Shown piece by piece: positions 12,001 through 24,799 of a DNA stretch of 64,000 nucleotides. Positions within the stretch are counted from its first letter, which is position 1; every line of letters begins with the position of its first letter. The translations under genes and the position numbers were made by a program. The stretch spans positions 19,406,001 to 19,470,000 of the forward strand of contig OZ316891.1 in NCBI GenBank assembly GCA_973895155.1, written 5' to 3'. The notes under the pieces are model-generated. The model did not search any database, had not been told where the DNA came from, and was given only the letters and a program-made list of their open reading frames with translations. This DNA is from Marsupella aquatica (taxonomy: Eukaryota; Marchantiophyta).

Positions 12001-15000
12001 TACAGTTCGGGGGCGACGAGAGCGCGCAGCCCCATGCTCACGAGCAGCGCCTCTGCGGCCGCGTCCCTCTACCACAACAGCAACAGCAGCGGCGCCTTCT
12101 TCAGCGACTGCCACGGCAGCGCCAGGAGGCCGCTCTCCGCCCCGCGCAGCGGGGCTGCCCGCCCTGGGACCTCTGGTCAGTTTCCCGCACTCTTTGCCCG
12201 AATGCCCGACCAACTTTTCTCTCGGTCGCAATTAATTCATTAACCTTGTCCAGCTACGCCCTGGGACCTCTGGTCAGTTTCCCGCACTCTTTGCCCGAAT
12301 GCCCGACCAACTTTTCTCTCGGTCGCAATTAATTAATTAACCCTTTCCGGCTACCGGTTATATAAGTGCATTCCGTGGTTAAACTACCCCTGGCCCATAT
12401 ACTCTGTAGTTAAACTATTACTGACCATATAATATAAATTATGAAAGGTAGGAGAGTCCAACACTTCGCTTTTTCACATTAGTTTACTCTGCCATGAGAC
12501 TTTGTTTCAAAATTTTAGTAGAAAATATTAAAAATGGTGTAAACACGTTTTTGTCTTGGCTAGTGTAAGTTTAGCAGGGCTAATCGTGTAGTCTCTTGAT
12601 ATAAAGCGCTTTTCTTTGGGAATGCAAAAAAATGCACCTTGTATAAGTGCAGGTCCACACTAACAAAATGATAAATACACAAGTATATTTCCAGTATATA
12701 GGTGCAGTCCATGGGTAATTGCAGGCTGGTGGTGTAGTCCCCTAATATTAAATTGGAAATGCATTCCATGGTCGCAGTGCATAAATGCATTCCATGGTTA
12801 GCTGCAGGCTGTCATGTAGCCCCCTAACATTAAAGCTGAATTGCACAAAAAATGCAGCTTGTGCAAGTACAGGTCTACACTAACAAATTGATAAAATACA
12901 TAAGTACATTATATAAAGTTCCATGCACTTGTCCAGTGGAATTGTGTTGTATGTGGGCTCATTTTATGAATAGTAAGAGCCCTATGCCCGTGCGTTGCAT
13001 GGCGCAATGAGGGCCGGCCCATAGGGAGTCGGGCCAGGGGGCGAGAGGCAGTGGCGAGCGCGTTGGGACCGAGGGGAGGGCAAGGTAAGGGAGTAGGGCA
13101 AGGATGTGAGGGCGAGGCACGGTATGGACTAAGGGGAGGGCGAGAGGCAGGGGCAATTGCATCCAAACTGAGGGGAGGGCGAGGCAGGGCGTCAAGTGGG
13201 CCGGCAAGGTATCACAAGCATTGATGCCCGTATATGTATATCGCGAGAGGGGTCCATAATGAAGGCACAGGCATGGGAGGCCTCGCCAGAGAGGATAAGT
13301 GCTAATCAAACAGATATGATAATCCTCTAAAATATTTAATGGCCAATTTTGATTCCTGCCAATTCTGGATTTCATAACTAGACGAAGAATAGAAAAAAGT
13401 GGGATCACTTATTATAGTTGTTGATGATGTTTGTGACCTGATCACACATATGAGAGAATGCATATTAAGCAATCTCCTGAGCACTTATTGGGTAGTGCAA
13501 CTATACATATATGGATAAGTGCAAAAGCATATCCATGTTCTTATACATAGTACATAGAGTGGATAAGTGCAAGCTTGGGGAGTCTTCCCAAGAGCCTGCA
13601 CTTTAGACAAGATAGACTGTATTGCTTTCTATAAGTCAGCCCTGCCCTGCCCAATTTCCTGATTGAATTATTTTACCATTTTACTATCTTATCCCCCTAA
13701 CCAAACTACTCAAAATTACTAACCAGTCTCCAAAACTAATATAACCATACCCTTGACAATAGGGTGAACAGTACTACGGACACTCTGGTTTAAATGAGTT
13801 CTGAGCCACTGTCTACCATAAGGTTTTAGACAAAAAGTTCTGGGCCATTTTAGGGCCCCCACCACTTCAAAGTTCAGTCCATTACCAGGTTGTCCTTTTT
13901 TAATATTGTAGGTAGATTAGGGTGTGTCAACGCGCACGCGCAGCTGTAACTCAGTTACGGCTCAGGACATAAAACTCTGTTCTGGCCGGCAGAACAAAAT
14001 ACTATGGGCTACCAAAGTACGTACCCCATAAGGGTGGTACGTCCAAAACATTAAAGCCGTAAAACTTTGGTTATGGGATAGCTTTGACACGCCCTATTGG
14101 TCTAATTCCTGTTTGAAATATTTTACTGTTTTTTCCTATCCTCTATCCCAACCCAAACTGGTCAAGATTGCTAAACAACACCAAAACTGTCTAATTATGA
14201 GCTCCCCCCCCCCCCCATTGCCCTGCACTTAGTTTTTTTTCATTTTTTAACCTCATAACTATTTATATTAGTCTTGGCAGGGCCAGGTAAAAAGAGTTCC
14301 CTCATTTGTTTTCTGTAAGCATAGCTTCCCAGAGCTTAGAGTTTAAGGCAGCTAGAATTTTCACGCCACATCTGGAATATCAGAGCCCCAGGGAAAAGAC
14401 TTTCTGCCCCTTCCTGTTATTTTAGTGAGCCTTCCGTGAACAGCAGAAGCCTCGCTGCCCAATCCAAAAGGATGAATAGAATATCAAAACTGTGTAATCC
14501 CACACACCTTTGGGCTTAAACTTAGGCTGGCTAACTTCATGGTGTGTAGGCGTATTCCGTGTTGTTATGATCAGGATGTGCAAAGGTGTCCGTGCAGCCC
14601 AAAGGATGAATGAGTACATAATAATATGCTTCAAAATGGAGGATGAGAAACATTCTTTAAGTTGTAATAATTTGCAGTCACTAAGCGTCCAGTGCTTTTG
14701 CTTGTTTTATAGCAAACAGAGGGTTTCCTCTCACCTGAATGCCAGCTCCATTGTGTGGTGCTGGTTTCAGACATGATTCTAGTCCCACCCCTAAACCTAA
14801 ACCCCCATTGCACATATTACAAGTTTAGAAAATGAAGCTCCCATGGACCTCCATGTTTGACCAATAGCATGGATGGGCCACTATGGAGCATTACTTGTTA
14901 GTACTCAGACAGCCCTTTTCCTTTGTATGAATGCTGATTCGTTTGAGTGTCAATAAGTGCTTGGATGGTCCATCCGAGTCCCAAGGTCAAACATTGTGGG

Positions 15001-18000
15001 TAAATCTGAGCATTACTTCTACAAATTTTAACAAGCGCCCTTGAAGATAAACCATTCTGAACACTCAGGTCAATAAAATGTGATGGAGTTTTTTGGAAGC
15101 ATATTACAGGTGGAGGCATTGGATGGAATCCAATTGAACTAAAGATGGAGAGTCGTCCCATGTCACATCAAGGCATGAACATGCACACTCCTTTCCAAGG
15201 TATCACCGAATTTGAGGCTAAACTTCACCTCTTCATGTATTTTGTTAAAAGGATCTTCCGAGGATCTTCCACAAGCTTACTTTCTAAAACTAAATTTAGC
15301 ATGACCATTACTCCCTCAAGACTTCACCCATTCACAGACATGGCAACCTAATGTTATCTTTGACTGAGTAAAATGAAAATGTTTGGCAGACCACCCACCA
15401 TCAACAACCACAAACACAAAACTTAAAATAAAAATTCATGTCTCCTCCACAGGTCTGGGACGACAAAACCTTGATAAATCTTATTTTCTTGGGAGGCTAA
15501 GGGCCAAAAAGCAAGAGCTGCAAAATGAGATAAGCACCATGATGATGGAGATTGAGCGTCTTGAAAAACGGGGCCAGGCTAATTTTCAACTGGACCAACA
15601 GTAATGTTAGCCTCATTACTTTTAAGTCACGCACAACCAAATTGTCCTGTAGTAATTAAAACTTTGGTGCCGGTAGTCTCTAAAAAGATGTATTAATCAA
15701 AGAGTAAGGATTTCACGCTCAAGCTTCTGAACCACTTGCACAGTTGTTTGCTCGGGCAAGATACCCCCTCCCCCAGTTTTAAATCTAAGAAATGCAGTAG
15801 TATGACAAGTAATTGTCATATTCAATTGAGTCCTTCTTGTCCACTTGTGGAATCCCAAATGAAATGAATGGAGTACTCTTACTTATAATTTTAGAAGTTT
15901 TATGGCATTAAACTCTTGATTTTATTTGGTCACGTTACGGAAAGAAATGGTTGAGTTGTACCATGGTATTGAATCTAATCTCCTGATCCATTTGCCTGAA
16001 AAATGACCCAAACACATTCACTTTGTTTCCTCTCGTTCTATGTGCAACTCATGGGGAGATATCAATTAAACAGATTGGGTTGAATGTACCGTTTGGATCC
16101 AATTCCTTACTTAGGGTGATGTTTATTGAATCAAGTCAGGTTTAAAAAGTTCACAATGCATAGACACATATTGATGGTATTTCTTGACTTTATAGGCAAG
16201 ATGCACTTCTTCAAGAAGTGAAACTCTTGAAAGGACAACTTGGGGACTACAACATGGTGATGGAAACTGTAAGAATAGGGACTTCTCAAATATATAAAGA
16301 AGGCCAAACTTTGGCCATTTAGATTTTGTTTGGAGAAGGTGTTTGTCATGTTGGCCAAGGAATTATGGAGATATTTAATACCATATTTGTATTGCCTCAC
16401 TGAAAAGAGGATTCTGCTGTTACCTATTTTCTAAATTTGGAGATGAACAAGAAGCAGAGCCTTTTTTATAATTAAAAAAAAGGATCTGTGAAACCCCACA
16501 TAAAGAGAATAGTCCTTCACAACATTTGAACTTAGACCTATGAGTCTGAACTCAAATGAGCTACCATAAAGCCATGCCTCTCGCGGCACAAGAAGCATTG
16601 TTTTCTCACAAGCGGAGATTATCTTGTATTGTAGTGATACTAATTCACTAATGTACTAAAGTAGAGTTTTATGAAACACTTGAAAACACTAGACTGAGTA
16701 TAAGATAGACTCTTGGGGCTCAGGTTGCCACAGGAGCTGAGCTTGACCAACTTAAAGATACAGTGAAATCATTGAAAGATAATAATGATCATGCGAGAAA
16801 AAAGGTTGCCCAGGTGTTTACAGAAAGATCCCAGTTAAGATTATTGGCACAAACTCAGGGTTCAACTATTGTGTTTGTTTGGATACCAAGTGAAATCCAG
16901 ACTCAACTTAATCACTCTTCTTTTAGAAGAACAATATTCTATAAATATGATATTATCAATGATGACCTATTCTAGCTTATGAATGGTAGATACTAAAAAA
17001 TTGTTTTGCTTTTATGTTTACACTGCCCATATCAATTCTAACACATTACAAAAATGAGTATTTTTGGATCACATGTAGTTCCTAAATTTCTGAACAAACA
17101 AAAAAATTGTTGTTCTTCATTTACCCAACCAAATGAACATAAATATTGCTATCTACAAGCCTCTGTCATGCTGTCAGGAGAATAATTGTTGTCTCAATCC
17201 ACAGAATGGAAAGAGCAACCAAGGATGCCGAACAGACCTATTTGTCTATCATGGTTGAGTTGGAGAGACGATTTGATAGAGAAGTGAGTCTTTTGAGGAT
17301 GAGGTGTTTCTAGTCAAATATCTGCCATTGCAAAGAAGTATATGTAAATAATATTTCAAGGTCTAATATAGAAGTAGCTTAACTAGTCTTCTAAGATACA
17401 ACAAAAGGACCCTTCTCTGAAGTTTGTAATTGGCAAGATCTTCGTGGGAATTTTTGATATAATATTGATTAATGCATGAAAACCCAACAGAAGAGGGGAA
17501 ACAAGCAGTTCCCCAAACAGATCTAAAAAAGTCATATTTGGCAAGCTATTACCAAACGATTACAAAAAGGGCTGGATTATGGATTATCTAAAATGGAGAA
17601 AAATGACGGTCTTAGTTTGAAGAACTTTTTATCTCATATTAATATAAGTAGCTTTTTCCCATGTGGAATTTAGTTTATGTATTTATTTTGCTTAATTTAC
17701 TATATCAGGAGCCAAGTTTGATTTTAAGATTTAATCCATATGTTGAGCTTGATGGCTGTTGTCTAGGGACCAGAAAAACAATCCAAATACACGGAGGCTA
17801 TGGAAGAATATACATCACTCAATGCTGAAGTTGAGAGCCTTGAAAGCAAGTTGGACGAACTCACTCTTTCTATTGAGCCACTTGAACAGGTATAAAAAAC
17901 ATAGCCTCAAATTAATCTCTATCATGATCGCAATAAAAAAACTCCATTTTCTCCATTTCTTAATAATTTTATAATGTTTCAACGTCAAGCTCTTTTGAGA

Positions 18001-21000
18001 AAAGAAATAGAATAATTTGTGAAATTCCATTAGAATAATTTTCTTTTCTTGTTTCAGAATTGTTTTTGTCTTGGAGGAAATATCGCCCAAACTAAGGGAT
18101 ATTTTCTGTAAAAGTAAGATTTCTCATAATATATAGAGGCCCAAAACACAAGGAGCTCAATTGAATGGACCATGACACTTAGGGAATGTGCATGAGACAA
18201 TTTTCATATGTGTTTTGGTAATTTTTTTCTCAAAACTGCAAGCCAACTTTTGTCTCAAAGGCATTACACATAATTAATCTATGCTCAATTGTGAATCGAG
18301 TCGTGAATCAGCTGCAATGCTATCTTACTTACTTGTGATAAAACAATGCAACTGTACAAGATATAAAGGATTTGGAGAAGATGGCACCAGCCACCCAAAA
18401 GAAACTGATCCTAGTGGAACAACTCTTGAGTGCTCAAGAGCAATTGCAACACATGAGAGAGAAAGATGCTTCCTTAGTACCACTCCCTCCAAAGGAAGAT
18501 AGAGATGCCTTGTCATTAAAGGTGAATAACGCATCAAGAAAATTGCACCAAACACCAGATCCAGATTTTTGTTACACAAATATTTGAGGGTAGGATACTA
18601 ATATATCAACAGCTCAACATCAGATTAGTGGAAGAATTTTTTTCATAAACCATAATATATAAACTTTCAGAGGTCACAGAAGTGTTAGGAGATTGTCCTA
18701 GCAAAATGAAAAGAGAACTTCAATAGACAATCATGAATATTTCTGCTTTAACAAAATGCCCAGTTGTTGGCCTTTCCTGATTTGCTCCTTTGTTCCTGGT
18801 TTGTGAGAAGCAACCCAAATGCATACCCCAACTCTGGCACCCACAAAAAAGTTGCTCAAGATTCACATTGCTTTTACATACAATTGTTGAGGCATGAGCA
18901 TGGTTTTTATAAACGAAAAAGTCTATCCAGGTTGATAAATGCAACTAGCTTAAAGCTCGGGGGTTTCACTTTCACAAAAATGGCACATCACGTGCGACAA
19001 AGTATATGGTCATTTTATTGGTTCAAAGGGAAGACTTAAGAATATTTTGAGAAGAACAGTAGAGTCTTTTAAATCAAATCTTGAGACTTATAAGAACATT
19101 AGGGTCTTTATAACCAATTTTTTGCAATATTTCAAGAATATTCTAACTTTACAGGGGTTGATTTTTTTTTAAATTCTTACATTTTAGGGGGTCCAAGGCC
19201 TAAAAATTTTGCAGGTGATGGGGAGGCATCCATATAATGAGACCCCCGAGGCATAAAGGGGCAAATTAAAGCCTGTTGAAACCAAAATGGTAGACCTTGA
19301 AGAGAAGAAGTTACCATATAATATCACTAACTGTTGCTCAATTCCATACTGCTGGATATCACTGACATAACTCAGCTTGCTCGATCATCACGAGACTTAA
19401 TGGGTTAGTGAGCCACTTTAGCACCCAACTGACTTGACAAAGATCTATGGGGACTTAAGTAATTTCTTACAGTTTTCTTGGTGCAAATTTTGCAGATAAA
19501 AGATGATACTGCCAAAATTGCTAGTGCAGCTGCTAAAAGTAGAGAGTTGGAAAGTGAGATACAATTGTATGAAGAAAAGCTTGTTGCAACTGAAAAAGTC
19601 TTGAATAGCTTGAAAGGTGTGTGTGATTTAGGCAGAATGTATCTCAGGTATATGAATTACATTACTATCTTGAGTCATTTTATGAACATGTAATACCTGG
19701 CTTTGGCCCTGAATGTTAGCTTGTAATCTTGAGCAAGTTCTAATTAGTTCAGACAAATGGGACCTCTAAATGAGCATGTATTAAGAGTCCATTCAAGAAA
19801 CTCACTTGGGGTTTCATTCCATGAAAAGGTTACGGGTTATAATCAACAATGATAACAAGTTTGGAATCCATATGTGAAGATTCCTAAAAAAATGACATAT
19901 ATATATATGTAACTAATAATAATATTCTTGAAACAGTTCTTACTGGTGACTGCAAGTGATAGTGGAGTATGTTTCCTCCATGTATGATTGGTTAAAAAAT
20001 TAATTAATTTGCCAATTCTTCCAGGTGGAAGAGCTGAGAAATTTATTGAGATGCAACAGAAAGAGAAGAAAATGCAATCCTATCTTGACAATTATGAAGC
20101 CACATTTCACGAACACATTACTGCTATTAATGTTGTTGAGAAAAATATTGAGCATCTGATGGAGTGTGTAAGTCAAGTGAGAATTTCTCTATAATTGTGC
20201 TTCTATGTCAAAAAGTTATCTGATACTTATTTAGAGTCTCGTGATCAGATTACTTAGGTTTAACGTAGTGGTCCATCCAAATATCAACTTCCTAATGTTT
20301 GTCTCATACAATGCTTTTCACATTTCTCAATGCCATTTGACAATGCTAAAGAGTTTCAGATACTATGTAGGTGGAATGCTCCAGCTCAAGTAGAATGAAT
20401 GGCAATGACACTGACAAGGAAAACAGTGATGATCAAGAAAAGCTTACTCAAGGTGCTTGAATATCTTATTTCCAAGAATCTTTATACTGATGTAGACTAG
20501 TGTTATTGATAGTCCATGCCAATCATGTATAAGAGGGCCATATTGTTGAGCAAAGATGCAACTTGCAACAAGTGACATGGACATCACCATCCAGCAAACA
20601 AGTAGTCAACACATAGAGATACATGGTTCACGTACCTTAGTTTGACAAGGCTATGTCCACGGGAACACACTAAAACTTTCCTGCAAATGCACTATAGGCC
20701 CATCAGCCACACCAAATCTCAACAGCACAAACTCTCTCTATCTCTAAAGTGGCTCCGTAATAGTGAGCCTTAGTTCCTCCTCCACAAGCAAATACTGCTT
20801 GAATGGGTATATAATTATGATGCAGCACGGCTAACCTAACCAAGCCTACGACTACAATTAGCTTAATTATGGCTACAGTTGTAACTTTAGACCTAAGAGT
20901 AAATGCCTAGCACATACTAACCAGAGAAATTGGTATGGTAGATTCTGAGTCATGCAATGTCAGTCATTAAATTCAACAATTTTTTTCTATAGTTGCTGCA

Positions 21001-22111
21001 TTTATCAACTGGATAATAATCAGGTGGTCATGCAAAATCATTTTATCAGAGTTAGAAATTCAAAGGGGAGAGCTTAAAGTGCTCCAGCACTTGGATGCTG
21101 AAACAACAAAAGAAGTGGAGATTTCCAAGCAAAAAATTGCTACTTTTCAAAATGAAATAACAAGGCTAATGAATTTGGATGACGTTTGCAGTGCATCGGA
21201 CTCAAATTGCTTGGTAAAGTAGTCACGTCATTGCAATTGTCCGAGATATTTTCTGTAATTCTTTCCATCAGATATTCTTACCTTTGTGTATTAAGGTAGC
21301 AGAATTATCTTAAACAAAGTGGAATTGGCAAACTTGAAAGGATTTCTACTTTAATTTGGGAATACAGATTCCAATCACTACAAATGACGAGCTAAGGGAC
21401 CTTATTTTTAGTGTTTTCTTCCCTAATGAAGCACCCTGGGCTACCTCAATAGGAACTGGAAGCACAAAAGAAGGAAACAGAAGAGAAGAGATTTAGAATA
21501 CAACTTCAACTGAAGGAACAAAATGACTTGATAGAGTCACTCCAACAGCAGCTGAGAGACAGTCCACTCCACAAGAATGTGGAGACTCTAAATTATAGAT
21601 TTATTGTCGGACAACATCATGTTACAAGGGCACAAGAAGGTATGTTCAGGCCCTTGTGTTTGTATACTCGTTTGTATGCTCTCCAAGCCTTGTCAACTGT
21701 GCCTAGCATAATTGTTAGGTTCATCAGATGACACAATATAGCTGAACATTGACATTTAGTTTTTGCATGATGATCTAATTGTCAAGAAAGTCATAATTGT
21801 AGGTCACATGAAGTGGGAACATTTAGGTGAGTATAATAAGAGACAATTATCCATATAATCCAAACATTCAATGATTTTCTATAAAATCTCTTTGAGAGGT
21901 GGACTTTGACAGTTACAATATTGTTGATTTTGTATTGAAGTTAGAAGAGATTTATGCTCCCATCTAGGACTATGTTTGACTGGTCAACGTGGTAGCATTT
22001 GCAGAACTGGAAATGAAGGAGAGAGAGTTGAATTACAAGCCGATGCTTGAAAACATTAGATTTATGGTTGCACAGCTTAATGAAGAGATCCGAAGCAACC
22101 TTAACTCCTAG
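11914..22111 (+). CDS. IFT74: Intraflagellar transport protein 74 (IFT-B core)
   Basis: IFT74 pairs with IFT81 in the IFT-B core that moves tubulin and axonemal cargo during flagellum assembly. Fourteen exons: 11914-12175, 15110-15199, 15453-15600, 16196-16268, 16724-16833, 17205-17283, 17767-17889, 18369-18521, 19496-19616, 20025-20167, 20371-20452, 21050-21213, 21453-21639 and 22005-22111. The lengths sum to 1842 nt, 613 residues plus TAG, close to the human protein (600). The N-terminus is the usual basic, Arg/Pro/Gly/Ser-rich tail (RRPLSAPRSGAARPGTSG), which in IFT74 binds acidic tubulin tails together with the IFT81 calponin domain. Then come SRPMSHQGMN and GLGRQNLDKSYFLGRLRAK, the strongest family match, followed by coiled coil to the end (VKLLKGQLGDYNMV, VFTERSQ). 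The exon 1 start follows a GA-rich leader; ATG 11917 is an alternative. Intron 1 is 2.9 kb; intron 11 holds a solo LTR. The exon 8 acceptor (AAAG at 18368) is the least certain site. Confidence 0.93.
12161..12343. repeat. 97-bp tandem duplication spanning the IFT74 exon 1 donor
   Basis: The segment from GCCCTGGGACCTCTG through the intron start GTCAGTTTCC and the AATTAATT box occurs at 12161 and again at 12258. The first copy contains the donor used in my model (after 12175). The second carries the same donor sequence 97 bp downstream. Frame 1 reaches a stop between them, so use of the second donor would truncate the protein. Confidence 0.85.
12625..12910. repeat. 217-bp imperfect tandem repeat in IFT74 intron 1
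   Basis: The block TGCAC...TTGTRYAAGTRCAGGTCYACACTAACAAA appears at about 12630 and 12847, with TGCATTCCATGG boxes between and before. It looks like a degenerate tandem repeat, perhaps from a mobile element. Confidence 0.5.
12990..13200. repeat. G/A-rich minisatellite-like patch in IFT74 intron 1
   Basis: Variants of GAGGGGAGGGCGAGGCA recur four to five times at irregular spacing on the plus strand, making a purine-rich, GC-rich island inside an AT-rich intron. Open frames on the minus strand here are low-complexity Pro/Leu translations of the repeat. Confidence 0.55.
20544..20912. mobile_element. Solo LTR-like element, copy 1 (IFT74 intron 11)
   Basis: It begins TGTTGAGCAAAGATG and ends CCTAGCA, so it has the TG...CA ends of a plant LTR. 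It is flanked by CATAT on the left and CATAC on the right, a 5-bp target duplication with one change. It shares with copies 2 and 3 the order AGTCRACACA...TGGTTCACS...CTAYGTCCAYGGGAACAC, a TCTCTCTATCTC tract and a GACCTAAGAG near the 3' end. No internal coding region is present. Confidence 0.75.
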
Positions 22112-22261
22112 AAACAGCCTAGTGCAAAACCCAACAAGTTGACAACTCATGAAGATACCTTCTGATTCAGTAAGCATTACGACACATATGCAACCCTTCA
22201 GTCTAATTCATTTTTCACATATGTATTATTTCATGTAGAGCTAATTCACTGAAATGCTTTT

Positions 22262-22697
22262 TGTTGAGCAAAGACGACATTCACAACGGCATGCCCATAA
22301 CCATCTAGGTAAGCAATCACGTAGTCAACACAGAGAAATATGTGGTTCACCTCCTCATGAGACTACATCCATGGGAACACGCAAGAAACAATCAAGTAGT
22401 TGACATAGACGGATATGTGGTTCACCTCCTCATGAGACTACGTTCATGAAACACATAAGAGCTTTCCTACACTCTAGGCTAACCGGCCATACCAAGCATC
22501 CACAAGACAAGCTCTCACTATCTCTCAACTGACTCTGTAACAATGAGCCTGAGTTCCCCCTATCCTCGCCCCTATCCAAGCAAACACCGATTGGATATAG
22601 TGTGTGCACAACATGACTAATCTAACCTAGTCTGCGACTAAGGTTAGCCCTAACTGTGGTACAATCGTAACTATAGACCTAAGAGTTAATCCTAACA
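22262..22697. mobile_element. Solo LTR-like element, copy 2
   Basis: It begins TGTTGAGCAAAGACG and ends AATCCTAACA. It is flanked on both sides by CTTTT, a perfect 5-bp target duplication. It is longer than the other copies because the TGGTTCACCTCCTCATGAGA block is duplicated inside it, about 70 bp apart. There are no internal retrotransposon genes, so it is a solo LTR or a small non-autonomous element. Confidence 0.85.
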
Positions 22698-23333
22698 CTT
22701 TTGTTGTGTGTCTACATTAATACACCCTAAGCAAGTCTCTATCTAGGAAATGAGATCTACTACAGTGTATATATATATATCAAAGTTAATTAGGTGTTAA
22801 TTGTAAGTTGCATCAAGCTAAGTTACATTAGGAGCACCTGCAATAGATGGCTAGATAGCATACTTGAGACCTCCAAGATAGGTCTACAAACAACATAATT
22901 TGACGAGGACTTCTACTATTGCATATGGATTGCGATCGTCACTTTTACGCCAAAAAGAAAAATGGACTGGTCGTGGATTGCAATTAATGACTTTGACTAC
23001 CTTGGGGAGAAAGCAGTCAGAACATCATGGTGATGCTGAGTAATGGCATGACGTCTTAACATCTTTTAGGTTCAAGGTCGCCAAGTCATCAAGTTACCAA
23101 GGAAACCGGTTTGATAATGTAATTGAAACCTACTGCAAATTATGGTAAGGAGACCATTTATAGGTCACTTTTCAATCAAAAGTGTGAACATTGTTATCTG
23201 AGTCAGTTTAAATGTCCTGAGCAAGTCCATCCAAGCTTTGCCAATCCATCTGGGCTTCATAGGCAAAGTGGAGGTCCATTTGGGCTTTAGTGAATACATT
23301 GCAACTAACAAGCAACTTGCAGGCAATAAGATC

Positions 23334-23630
23334 TCATAGCCTGTAGGCCTCCACACCACTCTGGTACCCAAAAAATTTGATTTTTTTGGACGTAGTATCT
23401 AACTTGGTCTTAATTTGCTTAGGTGTGAGAGAATATGCATCACTTCCAAAAATTACCAAGCCATGATAGTCTGTTTGTCGCATATAAGTCTGTGCTACCC
23501 ATCCATGTCCATCGGCTGCCGAAACTAATGTTCCTCTAATTGTCACAACTTTTGTATGAACTACACTTTTACTTGGAATGTATGAACTACACTTTTGGGT
23601 GGGGTTTTGTAAAAGACAGTGCACCCTCAA
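23334..23630 (-). other. Unassigned open frame beside a tRNA-like segment
   Basis: A 98-codon open frame contains GTLVSAADGHGWVAQTYMRQ and, further on, GLVIFGSDAYSLTPKQIKTK. Its amino-acid composition is protein-like, but it lacks a clear start and I recognise no family. It could be an exon or a fragment of a mobile element adjoining the tRNA-like promoter to its right. Confidence 0.2.
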
Positions 23631-23690
23631 GAGGATTCAAACTTTGCACCTCGAGCTCCCACTCAGGCGGTCTACCACTATACCATAGAT
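23610..23690 (-). mobile_element. tRNA-like (SINE-type) pol III promoter segment
   Basis: Read on the minus strand, TGGTATAGTGGTAGA (23671-23685) fits a tRNA A box and GTTTGAATCC (23633-23642) fits a B box with one change; the spacing of about 30 bp is normal. A clover leaf is not preserved. This is the head of a tRNA-derived SINE or a decayed tRNA gene. Confidence 0.5.
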
Positions 23691-23825
23691 TGCTTGGCAA
23701 AAGTGAATCTCACTCCTAGTATTTTACTTATATTACTATGCCCCCACTATACCATAGATTGCTTGGCAAAAGTGAAAGTCTCACTCCTAGTATTGAACTT
23801 ATATTACTGAGCTCAGTTTGGGAAG
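23675..23825. repeat. 79-bp tandem duplication next to the tRNA-like segment
   Basis: CCACTATACCATAGATTGCT and the following bases to about 23753 are repeated from 23754 with few changes. The duplication includes half of the A box. Confidence 0.75.
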
Positions 23826-24799
23826 TCTCTACAATAGGTAGAGAGATCATAAATGACTTTCTCGTGACCATCCCACATGGAATCTATCCAACACTCTTAC
23901 AATTAACAATTAGGAGCCTCCCCTTTTTTTTAATGTTAATTAAACTATATGACAGAAATCTTCATGCATGTCCTTATTTAACATACATTATTCTCTCCAC
24001 ATCCTTCTTGCCATGGGCATAAATTTTGGTGGGGCCCCCAAGTCACTTTGGTGGGGACCTAGAGTCACAATGTAGAGGCTACACTAGAAGCCAGACCCCA
24101 CATCTAGCTTCCCTTCTTTTTAACTAATATTGTTCTCTTGGCATCCTTCTTTCCATAGGCATAAATTTTGGTGGCCTCCTAGAGTCACTTTGGTGGGCCC
24201 TAGAGTCTTGGTGGGCCCTACCGTCAAGGTTTAGAGGCTGCATTTTAGAAGCCTAAACCCCAAGTCTAGTTTACTCAATTCCTCACACTTTATAATTAGC
24301 ACTCTAGAATACTAGACCCAAACTCTTTGTGGGGGGGCGCTTTACAAGAGGGTGGGGTCGTTTAGTGTCTCTCCATCCAAAGAAAAGTTGATGGCCAAAG
24401 TTAAAATGCCTCAGCCAAAACGGGTCTCTGGAAGTAATCAATGTAATTCCCTGAAAGAACCATTTGCTCAGGTTTTAGACCACTTTCAAGACGTCTCAGT
24501 TTTTGACAAAAAGGCTTGCACACGCCAGCACAAAAAGGGACCCTCAAGGGGCCCACTGACAGATGCCTAGGTTAGGCAATGCTTTTGCTTGATTGTGGCC
24601 CCAAGTGAAGTGTGACCAGTTCCCATATATGAATGGCTATGATTGCAGCTCTCACTTAGAAAAAAAGAAATTGCAGTCCTCAAGTTCTTGTAAAGCCATC
24701 CTAAGATGAATGATAAGCTTAATAAGTGGCACTCTAGAAACCTAGACCCCAAGTGTATATAACACTGCCAAAAAGACAAGAACACCAAACCAGGAATCA

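Noticed and set aside
11614-12231. 205-codon open frame on the minus strand
   Set aside because: It is antisense to IFT74 exon 1 and its tandem leader copies. The GC-rich sequence lacks stops and the protein is low-complexity Ala/Arg/Gly.
12909-13408. Pro/Leu-rich minus-strand frames
   Set aside because: They translate the G/A-rich minisatellite inside IFT74 intron 1.
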